64,000 bases of DNA from Oleiagrimonas soli (GTDB lineage Bacteria; Pseudomonadota; Gammaproteobacteria; Xanthomonadales; Rhodanobacteraceae): positions 1-64,000 of the forward strand of contig NZ_KN196471.1 of assembly GCF_000761445.1 (NCBI RefSeq), in the 5' to 3' direction. The notes under the pieces are model-generated. The model did no database searches. It saw only the letters and a program-made list of their open reading frames with translations, and had not been told where the DNA came from. This document shows positions 15,325 to 26,231 of this stretch, one piece after another (the first letter of the stretch is position 1; each line of letters opens with the position of its first letter). The position numbers were made by a program, and so were the translations under genes.

Positions 15325-16728
15325 CTAAGGGGCGTCGCCACCCATGGGCGGATGCGCGCGCAGCATCTGCGCGAAGCGACGCGGCGCGTTCTCGAAACCG
15401 CCGTTGGACATGAACACCACCCGGTCGCCGCGACGCACGCCGAAGCGCAGCGCCTCCAGCAGTGCATCGACGCTGGGCGCGACATGCCCGCGCCCCTGCA
15501 GGGCGGAGGTCACCTTGACCGCGTCCCACGGCAGGTTGGGCCTTTGCAGGAACACCACCTGGTCGGCGTCGGCCAGCGACGGCGCCAGCGCTTCGGCGTG
15601 CGCGCCCTGCCGCATCGAGTTCGAGCGCGGCTCCAGCGCGACCACGATGCGCGCATCGCCGACCTTGGCGCGCAGTCCGGCGAGCGTGGTGGCGATGGCC
15701 GTCGGGTGATGCGCAAAATCGTCGTAGACGTGCACGCCGTCGATCTCGGCAATCGTCTCCATGCGCCGCTTGACGTTGGCGAACGCGGAAAACGCCGGCA
15801 GCAGCGCGACCGGATCGCAGCCCTGCGCCGTGGCGGCGGCCAGCGCGGCCAGCGCGTTCATCACGTTGTGACGGCCCAGCAACGGCCAGTCGATCGCGCC
15901 CAGCACGGCGTCGCCGCGGCGGACCTCGAAGCGGCTGCCGTCGTCGGTCAGCAGGCGTGCGCGCCAGTGGCCGGCGTCGATGCCGAAGGTCTCCACCGGC
16001 GTCCAGCAGCCCATGTCCAGCACCTCGGCCAGCCGCGCGTCCTCGGCGTTGACGATCAGTCGTCCGTTGCCCGGCACGATGCGCACCAGATGATGGAACT
16101 GGCGCTGGATCGCGGCCACGTCGGGAAAGATGTCGGCGTGGTCGTATTCGAGATTGTTGAGGATCGCGATGCGCGGCCGGTAATGCACGAACTTCGAGCG
16201 CTTGTCGAAGAACGCGGTGTCGTACTCGTCGGCTTCGATCACGAACGGCGCCTCGGCGGCGCGCGCGGGTTCGGGGCCGCCCAGCCGCGCCGACCCCTCG
16301 AAATTGCCGGGCACGCCGCCGATCAGGAACCCCGGCTGCAGACCGGCCTGCTCCAGCAGATGCGCGAGCAGGCTCGAGGTGGTGGTCTTGCCGTGGGTGC
16401 CGGCGACGATCAGCGTGTCGCGCGCGGCCAGCACGTTCTCGCCCAGCCACTGCGGACCGGAGATGTACGGCAGCCGTTCGTCGAGCAGGTACTCGATGAC
16501 GGGCAGCCCGCGCTTCATGGCGTTGCCGACGATGGTCAGGTCCGGCGCCGGCTGCAGATGCTCGGCGCGGTAGCCCTGACGCAAGGTGATGCCCAGCGCC
16601 TCGAGCTGATCGCTCATCGGCGGATAGACGTTGGCGTCGGACCCTTCCACGTCATGGCCCAACTCGCGCGCGAGCGCGGCGGCGCCGCCCATGAAGGTGC
16701 CGCAGATACCGAGAAGGTGCAGGCGCAT
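15325..16728 (-). CDS. mpl: UDP-N-acetylmuramate:L-alanyl-gamma-D-glutamyl-meso-diaminopimelate ligase
   Basis: A 467-residue Mur-ligase-family enzyme that reattaches recycled murein tripeptide to UDP-MurNAc. The N-terminal nucleotide fold begins MRLHLLGICGTFMGG, the Mpl version of the MurC start. The ATP loop GTHGKTT is at 110-116, followed by EADEYDTAFFDKRSKF and the central VYDDFAHHPTA. The last two patterns separate Mpl from MurC. Its ATG overlaps the adk stop (TGATG), so the pair is translationally coupled, linking cell-wall recycling to nucleotide supply in one transcript. Confidence 0.95.
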   Translation of the reverse strand: MRLHLLGICGTFMGGAAALARELGHDVEGSDANVYPPMSDQLEALGITLRQGYRAEHLQPAPDLTIVGNAMKRGLPVIEYLLDERLPYISGPQWLGENVLAARDTLIVAGTHGKTTTSSLLAHLLEQAGLQPGFLIGGVPGNFEGSARLGGPEPARAAEAPFVIEADEYDTAFFDKRSKFVHYRPRIAILNNLEYDHADIFPDVAAIQRQFHHLVRIVPGNGRLIVNAEDARLAEVLDMGCWTPVETFGIDAGHWRARLLTDDGSRFEVRRGDAVLGAIDWPLLGRHNVMNALAALAAATAQGCDPVALLPAFSAFANVKRRMETIAEIDGVHVYDDFAHHPTAIATTLAGLRAKVGDARIVVALEPRSNSMRQGAHAEALAPSLADADQVVFLQRPNLPWDAVKVTSALQGRGHVAPSVDALLEALRFGVRRGDRVVFMSNGGFENAPRRFAQMLRAHPPMGGDAP

Positions 16729-17312
16729 CAGCCGTTGGCAGCGACGCGATCGCCGGGCAGCACGGCCAGGATGCGCTGGAACACCGTGTCCAGCTCGCCC
16801 ACGCCGTCGACCACCTTCAGCATGCCGTGACGCTGGTACCAGTCGGCGACCGGCGCAGTCTGCTCGGCGTAGACGGTCAGGCGCTTGCGCACGACTTCGG
16901 GATTGTCGTCGGCGCGGCCTTCGGCCTTGAAGCGGATTTCGCAGCGACCGACGATCTCCTCGGCCGGCACGTCCAGCTTGACCACGGCGTCCAGCGGCTG
17001 CTTCAGGCGCTGCAGCAGGCCGTCCAGCGCCTCGACCTGGGCCAGGTTGCGCGGGTAGCCGTCGAGGATGAAGCCGTTGCGTGCATCGGACTGCGACAGG
17101 CGCTCTTCCAGCATGCCCAGCATGATGTCGTCGGACACCAGCTGACCGGCGTCCATCACCGCCTTGGCCTTGCGGCCCAGCGGCGTGCCGGCGGCCACCG
17201 CCGCGCGCAGCAGGTCGCCCGTGGAAATGTGCGGAACGTCCAGTTCCTTCTTCAACCGCGAGGCCTGGGTCCCCTTGCCCGAGCCGGGTGCACCGAGTAG
17301 CACGAGTCGCAT
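16728..17312 (-). CDS. adk: Adenylate kinase
   Basis: A 194-residue nucleoside monophosphate kinase catalysing ATP + AMP to 2 ADP. P-loop GAPGSGKGT (7-15), AMP-site STGDLLR (near 38-44) and DGYPRNLAQ (near 96-104) are all present. The LID segment is the short form, without a zinc knuckle, which matches the roughly 187-residue enzymes of Xanthomonadaceae. ATG at 17312 directly begins the first strand MRLVLLG; longer in-frame starts add unrelated sequence. First gene of the adk-mpl pair, divergent from pfp. Confidence 0.96.
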   Translation of the reverse strand: MRLVLLGAPGSGKGTQASRLKKELDVPHISTGDLLRAAVAAGTPLGRKAKAVMDAGQLVSDDIMLGMLEERLSQSDARNGFILDGYPRNLAQVEALDGLLQRLKQPLDAVVKLDVPAEEIVGRCEIRFKAEGRADDNPEVVRKRLTVYAEQTAPVADWYQRHGMLKVVDGVGELDTVFQRILAVLPGDRVAANG

Positions 17313-17461
17313 GATCGCTCCAATGAAGTGCCTCGCGCGCCCTCTTCCGACGACGCGCTGGACTCTGGAAAAAATGGAGTTCAAGGTAGCCTTTGCGCCC
17401 AGGACAGTCAAACCCGCGGTCGGCGCGCCGCGCCCCGTCTCACCGCAGGAATCGGAACGCC

Positions 17462-18718
17462 ATGACTCAGGGAAAACTGCTCTACGCCCAGTCCGGCGGC
17501 GTCACCGCCGTCATCAACGCCACCGCCGCCGCCGTCATCGAGACCGCGCGCAGCCACGGCGTGAAGGTCTACGCCGCGCGCAACGGCATTTTGGGCGTGC
17601 TGCGCGAGGACCTGATCGACACCTCGCGCGAGAGCACATCGGCCGTCGCCGCCCTGCACCACACGCCCGGCGGCGCGTTCGGTTCGTGCCGCTACAAGTT
17701 GAAGTCGCCGCAGACCGACGACGCCGAATACGTGCGTCTGATGGAGGTCATGAAGGCGCACGACATCCGCTGGTTCCTCTACAACGGCGGCAACGACTCG
17801 GCCGACACCGCGCTCAAGCTCTCGCGCCTGGGCCGCGCCTACGGCCACGAAATCCACTGCATCGGCGTGCCCAAGACCGTCGACAACGATCTGACGGTCA
17901 CCGACTGCTGCCCCGGTTTCGGCTCGGTGGCGCGCTACACGGCGCTGTCGGTGCGCGAGGCCAGCCTCGACGTGGCCTCGATGAGCGAGACCTCGACCAA
18001 GGTGTTCATCCTCGAGGTGATGGGCCGCAATGCCGGCTGGATCGCCGCCTCGGCGGGCCTGGCCGGCGAGGATGCGGACGCGCCGCCGCACGTGATCCTG
18101 TTCCCCGAGCGCCACTTCGACGCCAAGGCCTTCCTGGCCAAGGTGAAAGCCACCGTCCAGCGCGTCGGCTACTGCACCGTGGTCGCCTCCGAGGGCATCC
18201 GCGATGCCGACGGCACGCTGCTGTCGGACACCGGCAGCCGGGATGCCTTCGGCCATGCCCAGCTCGGCGGCGTCGCGCCGCTGCTGGCGCAACTGGTCAA
18301 CGAGAAGCTGGGCATGAAGGTGCACTGGGCGGTGCCGGACTACCTGCAGCGTTCGGCGCGGCACGCGGCTTCGGCCACCGACCTGATGCAGGCACAGGCC
18401 GTCGGCAAGGCCGCGGTCGAGTACGCGCTGGCGGGCATGAACGCGGTGATGCCGGTGATCCTGCGCGAACGCGACACGCCGTACCGCTGGAAGATCGCGC
18501 CGGCGCCGCTGGCGCGCATCGCCAACCGCGAGAAGAAGATGCCCAAGAGCTTCCTGACCCGCGATGGCTTCGGCATCACCGCCGCCGCACGGCGCTACCT
18601 GGCGCCGCTGATCCGCGGCGAGGCGGCCACGCCCTGCGGCAAGGATGGCCTGCCGCTGCACGCCACCCTCAAGCGCGTCGCCGTGGCGAAGAAACTCGTT
18701 CCCTGGAAGGAGCGCTAG
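17462..18718 (+). CDS. pfp: Pyrophosphate-dependent 6-phosphofructokinase
   Basis: A 418-residue phosphofructokinase of the PPi-using branch, interconverting fructose 6-phosphate and fructose 1,6-bisphosphate with PPi. At the ATP-versus-PPi site it reads GGNDS (109-113), with Asp where ATP enzymes have Gly. PKTVDNDL (137-144) supplies the second PPi-type residue, Lys. MGRNAGWIA binds the sugar phosphate. Diverges from adk. The H+-pyrophosphatase and the soluble pyrophosphatase are 1.2 and 6.5 kb downstream. Cofactor preference is inferred from the motifs. Confidence 0.92.
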   Translation: MTQGKLLYAQSGGVTAVINATAAAVIETARSHGVKVYAARNGILGVLREDLIDTSRESTSAVAALHHTPGGAFGSCRYKLKSPQTDDAEYVRLMEVMKAHDIRWFLYNGGNDSADTALKLSRLGRAYGHEIHCIGVPKTVDNDLTVTDCCPGFGSVARYTALSVREASLDVASMSETSTKVFILEVMGRNAGWIAASAGLAGEDADAPPHVILFPERHFDAKAFLAKVKATVQRVGYCTVVASEGIRDADGTLLSDTGSRDAFGHAQLGGVAPLLAQLVNEKLGMKVHWAVPDYLQRSARHAASATDLMQAQAVGKAAVEYALAGMNAVMPVILRERDTPYRWKIAPAPLARIANREKKMPKSFLTRDGFGITAAARRYLAPLIRGEAATPCGKDGLPLHATLKRVAVAKKLVPWKER

Positions 18719-18729
18719 GCCGCGCGCGC

Positions 18730-19128
18730 TCAGGGCGCGAGCAAGCCGTCCTTGCGCAGGGCGGTCGTCAGCCCCTCGCGGTCGAAACCGCGCACTTCGT
18801 GACTCGGCGTGAAGATCACCGGCACACCGCGCTCGTGCAATTGCTTGAAGGCCTGCAAGGCCGCATCCGACTTGTCGATCTCGCGATCGACGTAGGCAAT
18901 GCCGTGTGCCTTGAAATAGGCGCGCGCATCGCGGCAATGCGGACAGGTCGACAGCGAGTACATCACCACGCGCGGCCCGTCCGCCGGCAACTGATGGCGA
19001 AAATCGCCGACCTGGACGCGCGGTTTCTCCGGATGCATCCAGCGCGCGACCATCGGTCCGCCGTACCAGCCGGCGCCCAGCCCCAACACCAGAAACGCCA
19101 CCACGATGGCCATGCTTTTGATATTCAC
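18730..19128 (-). CDS. Membrane-anchored glutaredoxin-like protein
   Basis: A 132-residue protein with an N-terminal membrane anchor (about 6-26, VVAFLVLGLGAGWYGG) and a glutaredoxin-fold domain. The redox motif CPHC is at 62-65 and the cis-proline GVPVI near 101-105. The domain should lie on the periplasmic side, where it could reduce or isomerise disulfides. That is notable because two cysteine-rich secreted peptides are encoded immediately upstream on the same strand. Convergent with pfp (11 bases between stops). Confidence 0.85.
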   Translation of the reverse strand: MNIKSMAIVVAFLVLGLGAGWYGGPMVARWMHPEKPRVQVGDFRHQLPADGPRVVMYSLSTCPHCRDARAYFKAHGIAYVDREIDKSDAALQAFKQLHERGVPVIFTPSHEVRGFDREGLTTALRKDGLLAP

Positions 19129-19228
19129 GTCACGAACTCCCGTGCAACGTGCCCTCGCCTAGCGCGAAGACACCGACTGCGCGGCGCGGGCCAGGCCCGC
19201 GCCGCGATTCATCCCTGTCGACGCAGGC

Positions 19229-19423
19229 TCAGCGGCACTGCACCTGGCAATACAGGTACTGCTGTTCCGAGCACAGACCGCCCGGACAGGTCGCCTGCAT
19301 GCAGGCGGTCACGCATTCGTCGTAACCCGGCGGCGAGACCGGCCCGCTGGCGATGGCCGCGGAGGCCAGTCCCAGCCCGAACACGAAGGCGCACGCACAC
19401 GCCCATGACAGTTTGATCTTCAT
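19229..19423 (-). CDS. Small secreted six-cysteine peptide A
   Basis: A 64-residue precursor with a signal peptide (MKIKLSWACACAFVFGLGLASAAIA) and a mature part of about 38 residues bearing six cysteines (C37, C41, C46, C51, C59, C63). These include two CX3C pairs, with PPGYDECVTAC at the start. The ribosome site AAGGAGG is near-perfect. It is a paralog of the next gene upstream: both share PPGYxxCVxACxQA and an A-C-x-C-A-F signal core. No family recognised. Possible roles include a periplasmic metal- or redox-active peptide; none is shown. Confidence 0.75.
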   Translation of the reverse strand: MKIKLSWACACAFVFGLGLASAAIASGPVSPPGYDECVTACMQATCPGGLCSEQQYLYCQVQCR

Positions 19424-19540
19424 CGTTTCCTCCTTGATGCATGAATAGCCCTTGGCGGGCTCGCTCTTTATGCCACCCGGCCGGCACGGCACCCGGGATG
19501 TCCATCATGGTTTCGCAAGATGCCGCGCCGCGGCGGCAAC

Positions 19541-19741
19541 CTAGTTGCAGGCTTCGGTCGTGCAGTATTCGGACTGCTCGGCGGAGCAGCCGCTGGGGCC
19601 ATACGAGCAGGCCTGCAGACAGGCTTGCACGCACTGCATGTAGCCCGGCGGCAGCACGGAAGCGCCCGCGGACGTCACCGAAGCCATGCCGACGCCGAAG
19701 GCGAAGGCACACAGACACGCCATCTTGATGCTCACGTTCAT
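19541..19741 (-). CDS. Small secreted six-cysteine peptide B (paralog of A)
   Basis: A 66-residue precursor: signal peptide MNVSIKMACLCAFAFGVGMASVTSAGA, then a mature part with cysteines C37, C41, C45, C52, C60 and C65. The stretch PPGYMQCVQACLQAC aligns with peptide A, while the C-terminal half has diverged. The ATG at 19741 has AAGGAG seven bases upstream. Like peptide A it is preceded by GTGGCATA and a small hairpin, so the gene and its control region were probably duplicated together. Function unknown. Confidence 0.75.
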   Translation of the reverse strand: MNVSIKMACLCAFAFGVGMASVTSAGASVLPPGYMQCVQACLQACSYGPSGCSAEQSEYCTTEACN

Positions 19742-19928
19742 TCGATCACTCCTTAATCGGTTTTCCTGACAAGCCCCGAAGGGCACCTGCATGTATGCCA
19801 CGAACCGGCTGCCGCAGGAACTGCCAACGCGAGAAATCGATTTATTGCATTGCACAAAGGGTCCGCGCCGAACTGCCCCCTATACTCGCGGGACCGTCAT
19901 GTGACGGCAACGTTCTGGGGAGGTCTAG

Positions 19929-21983
<2,055 letters not shown>

Positions 21984-22011
21984 GCGACGCGATCGATTCG
22001 ATCCCTTCACA

Positions 22012-22038
22012 GCCCCCGCCGCGCGCGGGGGCTTTTTT
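22012..22038 (+). terminator. Rho-independent terminator of hppA
   Basis: Eight-bp GC stem (GCCCCCGC at 22012-22019 with GCGGGGGC at 22025-22032), a five-base loop and a run of six T. It begins 28 bases after the hppA stop and isolates hppA from the peptidase gene. Confidence 0.92.
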
Positions 22039-22123
22039 GTCCGCAGGTACATGGCTTTGGTCACGTGCAGGCGCATGCCGGCCCGCTCATACTGGTCGGC
22101 GACACCACCCAAGGAGGCGACAC

Positions 22124-24235
22124 ATGAGGAAGCTCGGTCTGATTCTGCCGCTCGGCATGCTGCTCGGCGGCGCACAGGCGGCGCATGCCACACCACCCGC
22201 GCAAGGCAAGTCTGCTGCGGACCCCTACCTCTGGCTGGAACAGACCCACGGCGAACGCGCGACGCAGTGGGTGCAGCGGGAGAACGCCCGCACCGAGAAG
22301 CGCTTCGCCGAAGGCGCGCAGTTCGCACGCACGCGCGATCAGATCCTGCAGGTGCTCGACTCGGACGCACGCATCCCCTACGTCTACCGCATGGGCGATT
22401 ACCTGTACAACTTCTGGAAGGATAAGCAGCATCCGCGCGGCGTGTGGCGCCGCACCACGCTGGCCGAATACCGCAAGGCCGATCCGGCATGGCAGACGAT
22501 TCTCGACGTCGATGCACTCGGCAAGGCCGAGGGCCATGCGCGGGTCTTCAAGGGCGCGGATTGCCTGAAGCCCGACTACACGCGTTGCCTCATCGCACTG
22601 TCGCCGGACGGCGGCGACGCGGTGGAAACGCGCGAATTCGACATCCCCAGCCGCAGCTTCGTGAAGCACGGCTTCCGCCTGCCGGTCGCCAAGACCCAGG
22701 TCGACTGGATCGATCGCGACCACATCTACGTCGGCACCGACTTCGGTCCCGGCTCGATGACCCGTTCCAGCTATCCGCGCATCGCCAAGGTGTGGACGCG
22801 CGGCACGCCGCTGAAGGACGCCAGGACCGTCTACGCCGGCAAGCCCAATGACCTGGCCGTGTCCGCCTCGCACCATCGCACGCCCGGCTTCGAGCGCGAC
22901 TTCGTCACCGTTGCCCACGACTTCTTCCACAGCACCACCTACCAGCTCAAGCACGGCAAGCTGATCCGCATCGACGTGCCCGGCGACGCCGACGTGCACG
23001 TCCATCGCCAGTGGCTGCTGGTGGAGACCAAATCGGCCTGGACCGTCGGCGGCACGACCTGGCCGGCCGGCGCGCTGCTGGCCATCCACTACGACGAGTT
23101 CATGGCCGGCAAGCGCGACTTCACGGCCTTGTTCACGCCGGACGAGCACACCGCGCTGTCGTCCTTCGACTGGACCCGTCACCACCTGATCCTGGACACC
23201 CTCAAGGACGTGCAGAGTCGACTGGAGGTGCTGACGCCGCAGGCCGACGGCTCGTGGACGCGCAAGCCGCTGGCCGGCGCGCCTGCGCTGAGCACGGTGA
23301 GCGTGGTGGACACCGACCCCGACCGGGACGACGCCTACTGGCTCGACGTCACCGGCTTCCTGACGCCCGCCACGCTCGAGCGCGGCGTGATCGGCGAGAC
23401 CCAGGCCGAGAAGATCAAGCAGGCCCCGGCCTTCTTCGACGCCTCGAAGTTCACCGTCAGCCAGCACTTCGCGACCTCCAAGGACGGCACCCGCGTGCCC
23501 TACTTCGAGATCGACCCGAAGGACATGAAGCTGGACGGCTCCCACCGCACCCTGCTGTACGGCTACGGCGGCTTCGAGGTCTCGCTGCTGCCGCGCTACA
23601 ACGGCGCCATCGGCCGCGCCTGGCTTGAACGCGGCGGCGTGTATGTGATCGCCAACATCCGCGGCGGCGGCGAATACGGGCCGCGCTGGCACAAGGCCGC
23701 GCTGAAGGCCAACCGGCCCAAGGCCTACCAGGACTTCGCGGCGGTTGCGCAGGATCTGATCCGTCGCGGCGTCACCTCGCCGGCCCATCTCGGCGCGGAA
23801 GGCGGCAGCAACGGCGGTCTGCTGATGGGCAACATGCTGGTCGGTTACCCGCAGCTGTTCGGCGCCATCGCCTGCGAAGTGCCGCTGCTCGACATGAAGC
23901 GCTACATCCACCTGGACGCCGGCGCATCGTGGATCGGCGAGTACGGCAATCCCGACGATCCCAAGCAGTGGGCGTACATCAAGATGTTCTCGCCCTACCA
24001 GTTGGTGAAGAAGGGCATGCACTACCCGCCGGTGCTGTTCTACACCACCACCAGCGACGACCGCGTCGGTCCTGCCCAGGCGCGCAAGATGGCCGCGAAA
24101 ATGCTGGGCATGGGCTACGACAACGTGTGGTTCTACGAGAACACCGAAGGCGGTCACGGCGCCGGCGCGGACAACAAGCAGTCCGCGCACATGCACGCGA
24201 TGGCCTGGGACTTCCTCTGGGACCAGCTGCAGTAA
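22124..24235 (+). CDS. Prolyl oligopeptidase family (S9A) serine peptidase
   Basis: A 703-residue exported peptidase. Signal peptide MRKLGLILPLGMLLGGAQAAHA, then a beta-propeller domain beginning DPYLWLEQ, and a C-terminal alpha/beta hydrolase domain. The triad is readable: Ser562 in GGSNGG, an Asp in TTTSDDRV (645-646) and His678 in EGGHGAG. NIRGGGEYG is the usual oxyanion-region motif. AAGGAGG precedes the ATG at a good distance. S9A enzymes cut short proline-containing peptides; the signal suggests periplasmic peptide degradation. Specificity is not predictable here. Confidence 0.92.
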   Translation: MRKLGLILPLGMLLGGAQAAHATPPAQGKSAADPYLWLEQTHGERATQWVQRENARTEKRFAEGAQFARTRDQILQVLDSDARIPYVYRMGDYLYNFWKDKQHPRGVWRRTTLAEYRKADPAWQTILDVDALGKAEGHARVFKGADCLKPDYTRCLIALSPDGGDAVETREFDIPSRSFVKHGFRLPVAKTQVDWIDRDHIYVGTDFGPGSMTRSSYPRIAKVWTRGTPLKDARTVYAGKPNDLAVSASHHRTPGFERDFVTVAHDFFHSTTYQLKHGKLIRIDVPGDADVHVHRQWLLVETKSAWTVGGTTWPAGALLAIHYDEFMAGKRDFTALFTPDEHTALSSFDWTRHHLILDTLKDVQSRLEVLTPQADGSWTRKPLAGAPALSTVSVVDTDPDRDDAYWLDVTGFLTPATLERGVIGETQAEKIKQAPAFFDASKFTVSQHFATSKDGTRVPYFEIDPKDMKLDGSHRTLLYGYGGFEVSLLPRYNGAIGRAWLERGGVYVIANIRGGGEYGPRWHKAALKANRPKAYQDFAAVAQDLIRRGVTSPAHLGAEGGSNGGLLMGNMLVGYPQLFGAIACEVPLLDMKRYIHLDAGASWIGEYGNPDDPKQWAYIKMFSPYQLVKKGMHYPPVLFYTTTSDDRVGPAQARKMAAKMLGMGYDNVWFYENTEGGHGAGADNKQSAHMHAMAWDFLWDQLQ

Positions 24236-24251
24236 TCGGACGCGATGTCCG

Positions 24252-24280
24252 CGAACGGCGTCGCATTGCGGCGCCGTTCG
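24252..24280 (+). terminator. Possible 3' hairpin of the S9A peptidase gene
   Basis: A perfect 9-bp stem (CGAACGGCG at 24252-24260 with its complement at 24272-24280) around an 11-base loop, 16 bases past the stop. There is no T-tract, so it may stabilise the 3' end or terminate only weakly. Confidence 0.45.
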
Positions 24281-24298
24281 TCATTACAATCGGCGGTC

Positions 24299-25123
24299 AT
24301 GAGCAAACACGACGAAAGCCTCCGCGACTGGATTCTGACTTCCTCGCGCGCGGGTCACGACATCGAAACCATTCTGCTGATGATGCTGCGGGCCGGCTAC
24401 GAGTCGCGCCAGGCGCGGCAGATCCTGGCCAAGACGCTCAAGCGCCCGGCCCTGGCCCTGGACGTGGAAGTCAAACGCCCTCCTGGAAAGCGGACCCGGC
24501 ACCCCGAGCCGCCGGAACAGGTGGCGGAAGGCCACGCCATCGCCATTTCCATGTGCATCGACAAGCCGCCGATCCGCATCCTCGAACATCTGCTGCGGGA
24601 CGACGAGTGCGACGAACTGATCGAACTGGCCAAGCCGCGTCTGGACCGCTCGCTCACCGTGAGCCAGGACGGCGGCAACCAGGTCGACGAGGCGCGCACC
24701 AGCAGCGGCATGTTCTTCAAGCCCGGCGAGACGCCCCTGATCGAGCGCATCGACGCGCGCATCGCCGCGCTCACCGGCCTGCCGACCGATCACGGAGAAG
24801 CCCTGCAGGTGCTGCACTATCTGCCCGGCCAGAAGTACGAACCGCACTTCGACTGGTTCGACTCCACCAAGGAAGGCTTCCGGCTGGTCACGCACAAGGG
24901 CGGCCAGCGCGTGGCCACCATCATCATGTACCTGAACACGCCGACCGGCGGCGGCGGCACGCATTTCCCCAATGTCGGCGTAACCGTGACCGCGCGACGC
25001 GGCTCGGCGCTCTACTTCGCCTATGAGCAGGACGACAAGGAGTCGCTGCACGCTGGGCTGCCGGTCACCGAAGGCGAAAAGTGGATCGCCACCAAATGGA
25101 TCCGCGAACACCCGTTCAAATGA
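24299..25123 (+). CDS. 2-oxoglutarate/Fe(II) oxygenase, prolyl-4-hydroxylase type
   Basis: A 274-residue dioxygenase. The catalytic domain (about 90-270) has the iron ligands H183 and D185 in YEPHFDWFD and H251 in LHAGLPV, with K261 in GEKWIATKW to bind 2-oxoglutarate. The preceding GGQRVATIIMYLN and GGGGTHFP are P4H signatures. The first 60 residues form a separate helical segment (RDWILTSSRAGHDIETILLMMLRAGY) found in this bacterial branch. A TACAAT box ends nine bases before the ATG, so the transcript may be nearly leaderless. The substrate is unknown. Confidence 0.88.
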   Translation: MSKHDESLRDWILTSSRAGHDIETILLMMLRAGYESRQARQILAKTLKRPALALDVEVKRPPGKRTRHPEPPEQVAEGHAIAISMCIDKPPIRILEHLLRDDECDELIELAKPRLDRSLTVSQDGGNQVDEARTSSGMFFKPGETPLIERIDARIAALTGLPTDHGEALQVLHYLPGQKYEPHFDWFDSTKEGFRLVTHKGGQRVATIIMYLNTPTGGGGTHFPNVGVTVTARRGSALYFAYEQDDKESLHAGLPVTEGEKWIATKWIREHPFK

Positions 25124-25234
25124 TGCCGCGTGCGCGCTTAGCTAGCTGAAGCAACAAGCCGTTTTTGCGGCGCATAACGGTTTGCCCTATGCTTTCGCGC
25201 CCCCGCATTGCATGCACCCAAGGAACTATCTCTC

Positions 25235-25774
25235 ATGAGTCTGGACCTCGTGAACGCCGGCGACGAAGCCTCTGGCGCGTACAACGTCATCATCGAAATT
25301 CCCAAGGACGCCGAGCCGGTCAAGTACGAAGTCGACAAGGAAAGCGGCGCGATCTTCGTCGATCGCGTGCTGACCACGCCGATGCGCTATCCGTGCAACT
25401 ACGGCTACGTGCCGCAGACCCTCGGCGGCGACGGCGATCCGCTCGACGCGCTGGTGATCCTGCCGCTGCCGCTGGTTCCCGGCTCGGTCATCCGCTGCCA
25501 TCCGGTCGGCATGCTGCAGATGACCGACGAGGCCGGCAGCGACGAGAAGCTGGTGATGGTGCCGACCGCGAAAATCTTCAGCGGCTATGCCCACATCGAC
25601 AACATCGACAAGGTGTCCGGTCACTGGCTGGAGCGCATCGGTCACTTCTTCGAGCACTACAAGGACCTGGAGAAAGGCAAGTGGGTCAAGCTCGACGGCT
25701 GGTCCGACGCCGAGGCGGCGCGCAAGGAACTGGCCGCCGGCATCGAGCGCTACCGCGAAGCCAGCGCTTCCTGA
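25235..25774 (+). CDS. ppa: Soluble inorganic pyrophosphatase (family I)
   Basis: A 179-residue family-I pyrophosphatase hydrolysing PPi to phosphate. Markers are KYEVDKESG near the N-terminus, RYPCNYGYVPQT and the metal-binding GDGDPLDALV, all in order. The ATG at 25235 has AAGGA upstream; an in-frame start nine codons earlier is unnecessary. Having both this enzyme and the energy-conserving HppA within 5 kb, plus a PPi-using Pfp, implies controlled partitioning of PPi. Confidence 0.96.
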   Translation: MSLDLVNAGDEASGAYNVIIEIPKDAEPVKYEVDKESGAIFVDRVLTTPMRYPCNYGYVPQTLGGDGDPLDALVILPLPLVPGSVIRCHPVGMLQMTDEAGSDEKLVMVPTAKIFSGYAHIDNIDKVSGHWLERIGHFFEHYKDLEKGKWVKLDGWSDAEAARKELAAGIERYREASAS

Positions 25775-25802
25775 TCGTCCGTACGATTCGTGCGGGGGCC
25801 GG

Positions 25803-26198
25803 TCAGCGCCGGTCCTCGCGCACCTCGCGCCGCAGGCCGTCGTCCTGCTTCAGCCACGGCAGCGTGTGCTGCACATAGATGTGATAGCGCGGCGCCACGG
25901 CCTCAGGATGCTCCAGACTGGCGATCGTCACGCAGACCTCGCCGTCGTCCTCCAGCGTGCACATCGTGCTGCCGCAGCGCGCGCAGAAGCCGCGCCGCAT
26001 GCCCGGCGACGACGCGAACCAGGTCGGTTCGTCGCCCTGCCATGAAAAATCGCTTTCGGCGAAATTGACCCAGGCCACCACCGGCGCGCCCGCACTGCGG
26101 CGACACGCATCGCAGTGGCAATAGTGCGGATTCACCGGCTCGCCGCGCGCAACGTAGGTCACGGCGCCGCATAGGCAACGGCCGCGGTATTCGCTCAC
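25803..26198 (-). CDS. GFA family protein (CENP-V/glutathione-dependent formaldehyde-activating fold)
   Basis: A 131-residue zinc protein of the Mss4-like GFA family. Cysteines C8/C10 (RCLCG), C27/C29/C32 (CHCDACRRSAG) and C72/C75 (FCARCGS) form the expected zinc sites, and length is normal. The family is named for a Paracoccus protein linked to the glutathione-formaldehyde adduct, but that activity is doubtful for many members. Convergent with ppa; the TetR gene lies just upstream on the same strand (33-base gap). Confidence 0.9.
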   Translation of the reverse strand: MSEYRGRCLCGAVTYVARGEPVNPHYCHCDACRRSAGAPVVAWVNFAESDFSWQGDEPTWFASSPGMRRGFCARCGSTMCTLEDDGEVCVTIASLEHPEAVAPRYHIYVQHTLPWLKQDDGLRREVREDRR

Positions 26199-26231
26199 CG
26201 ACGCACCACGCTCATGGCGACGCCATGCGGA

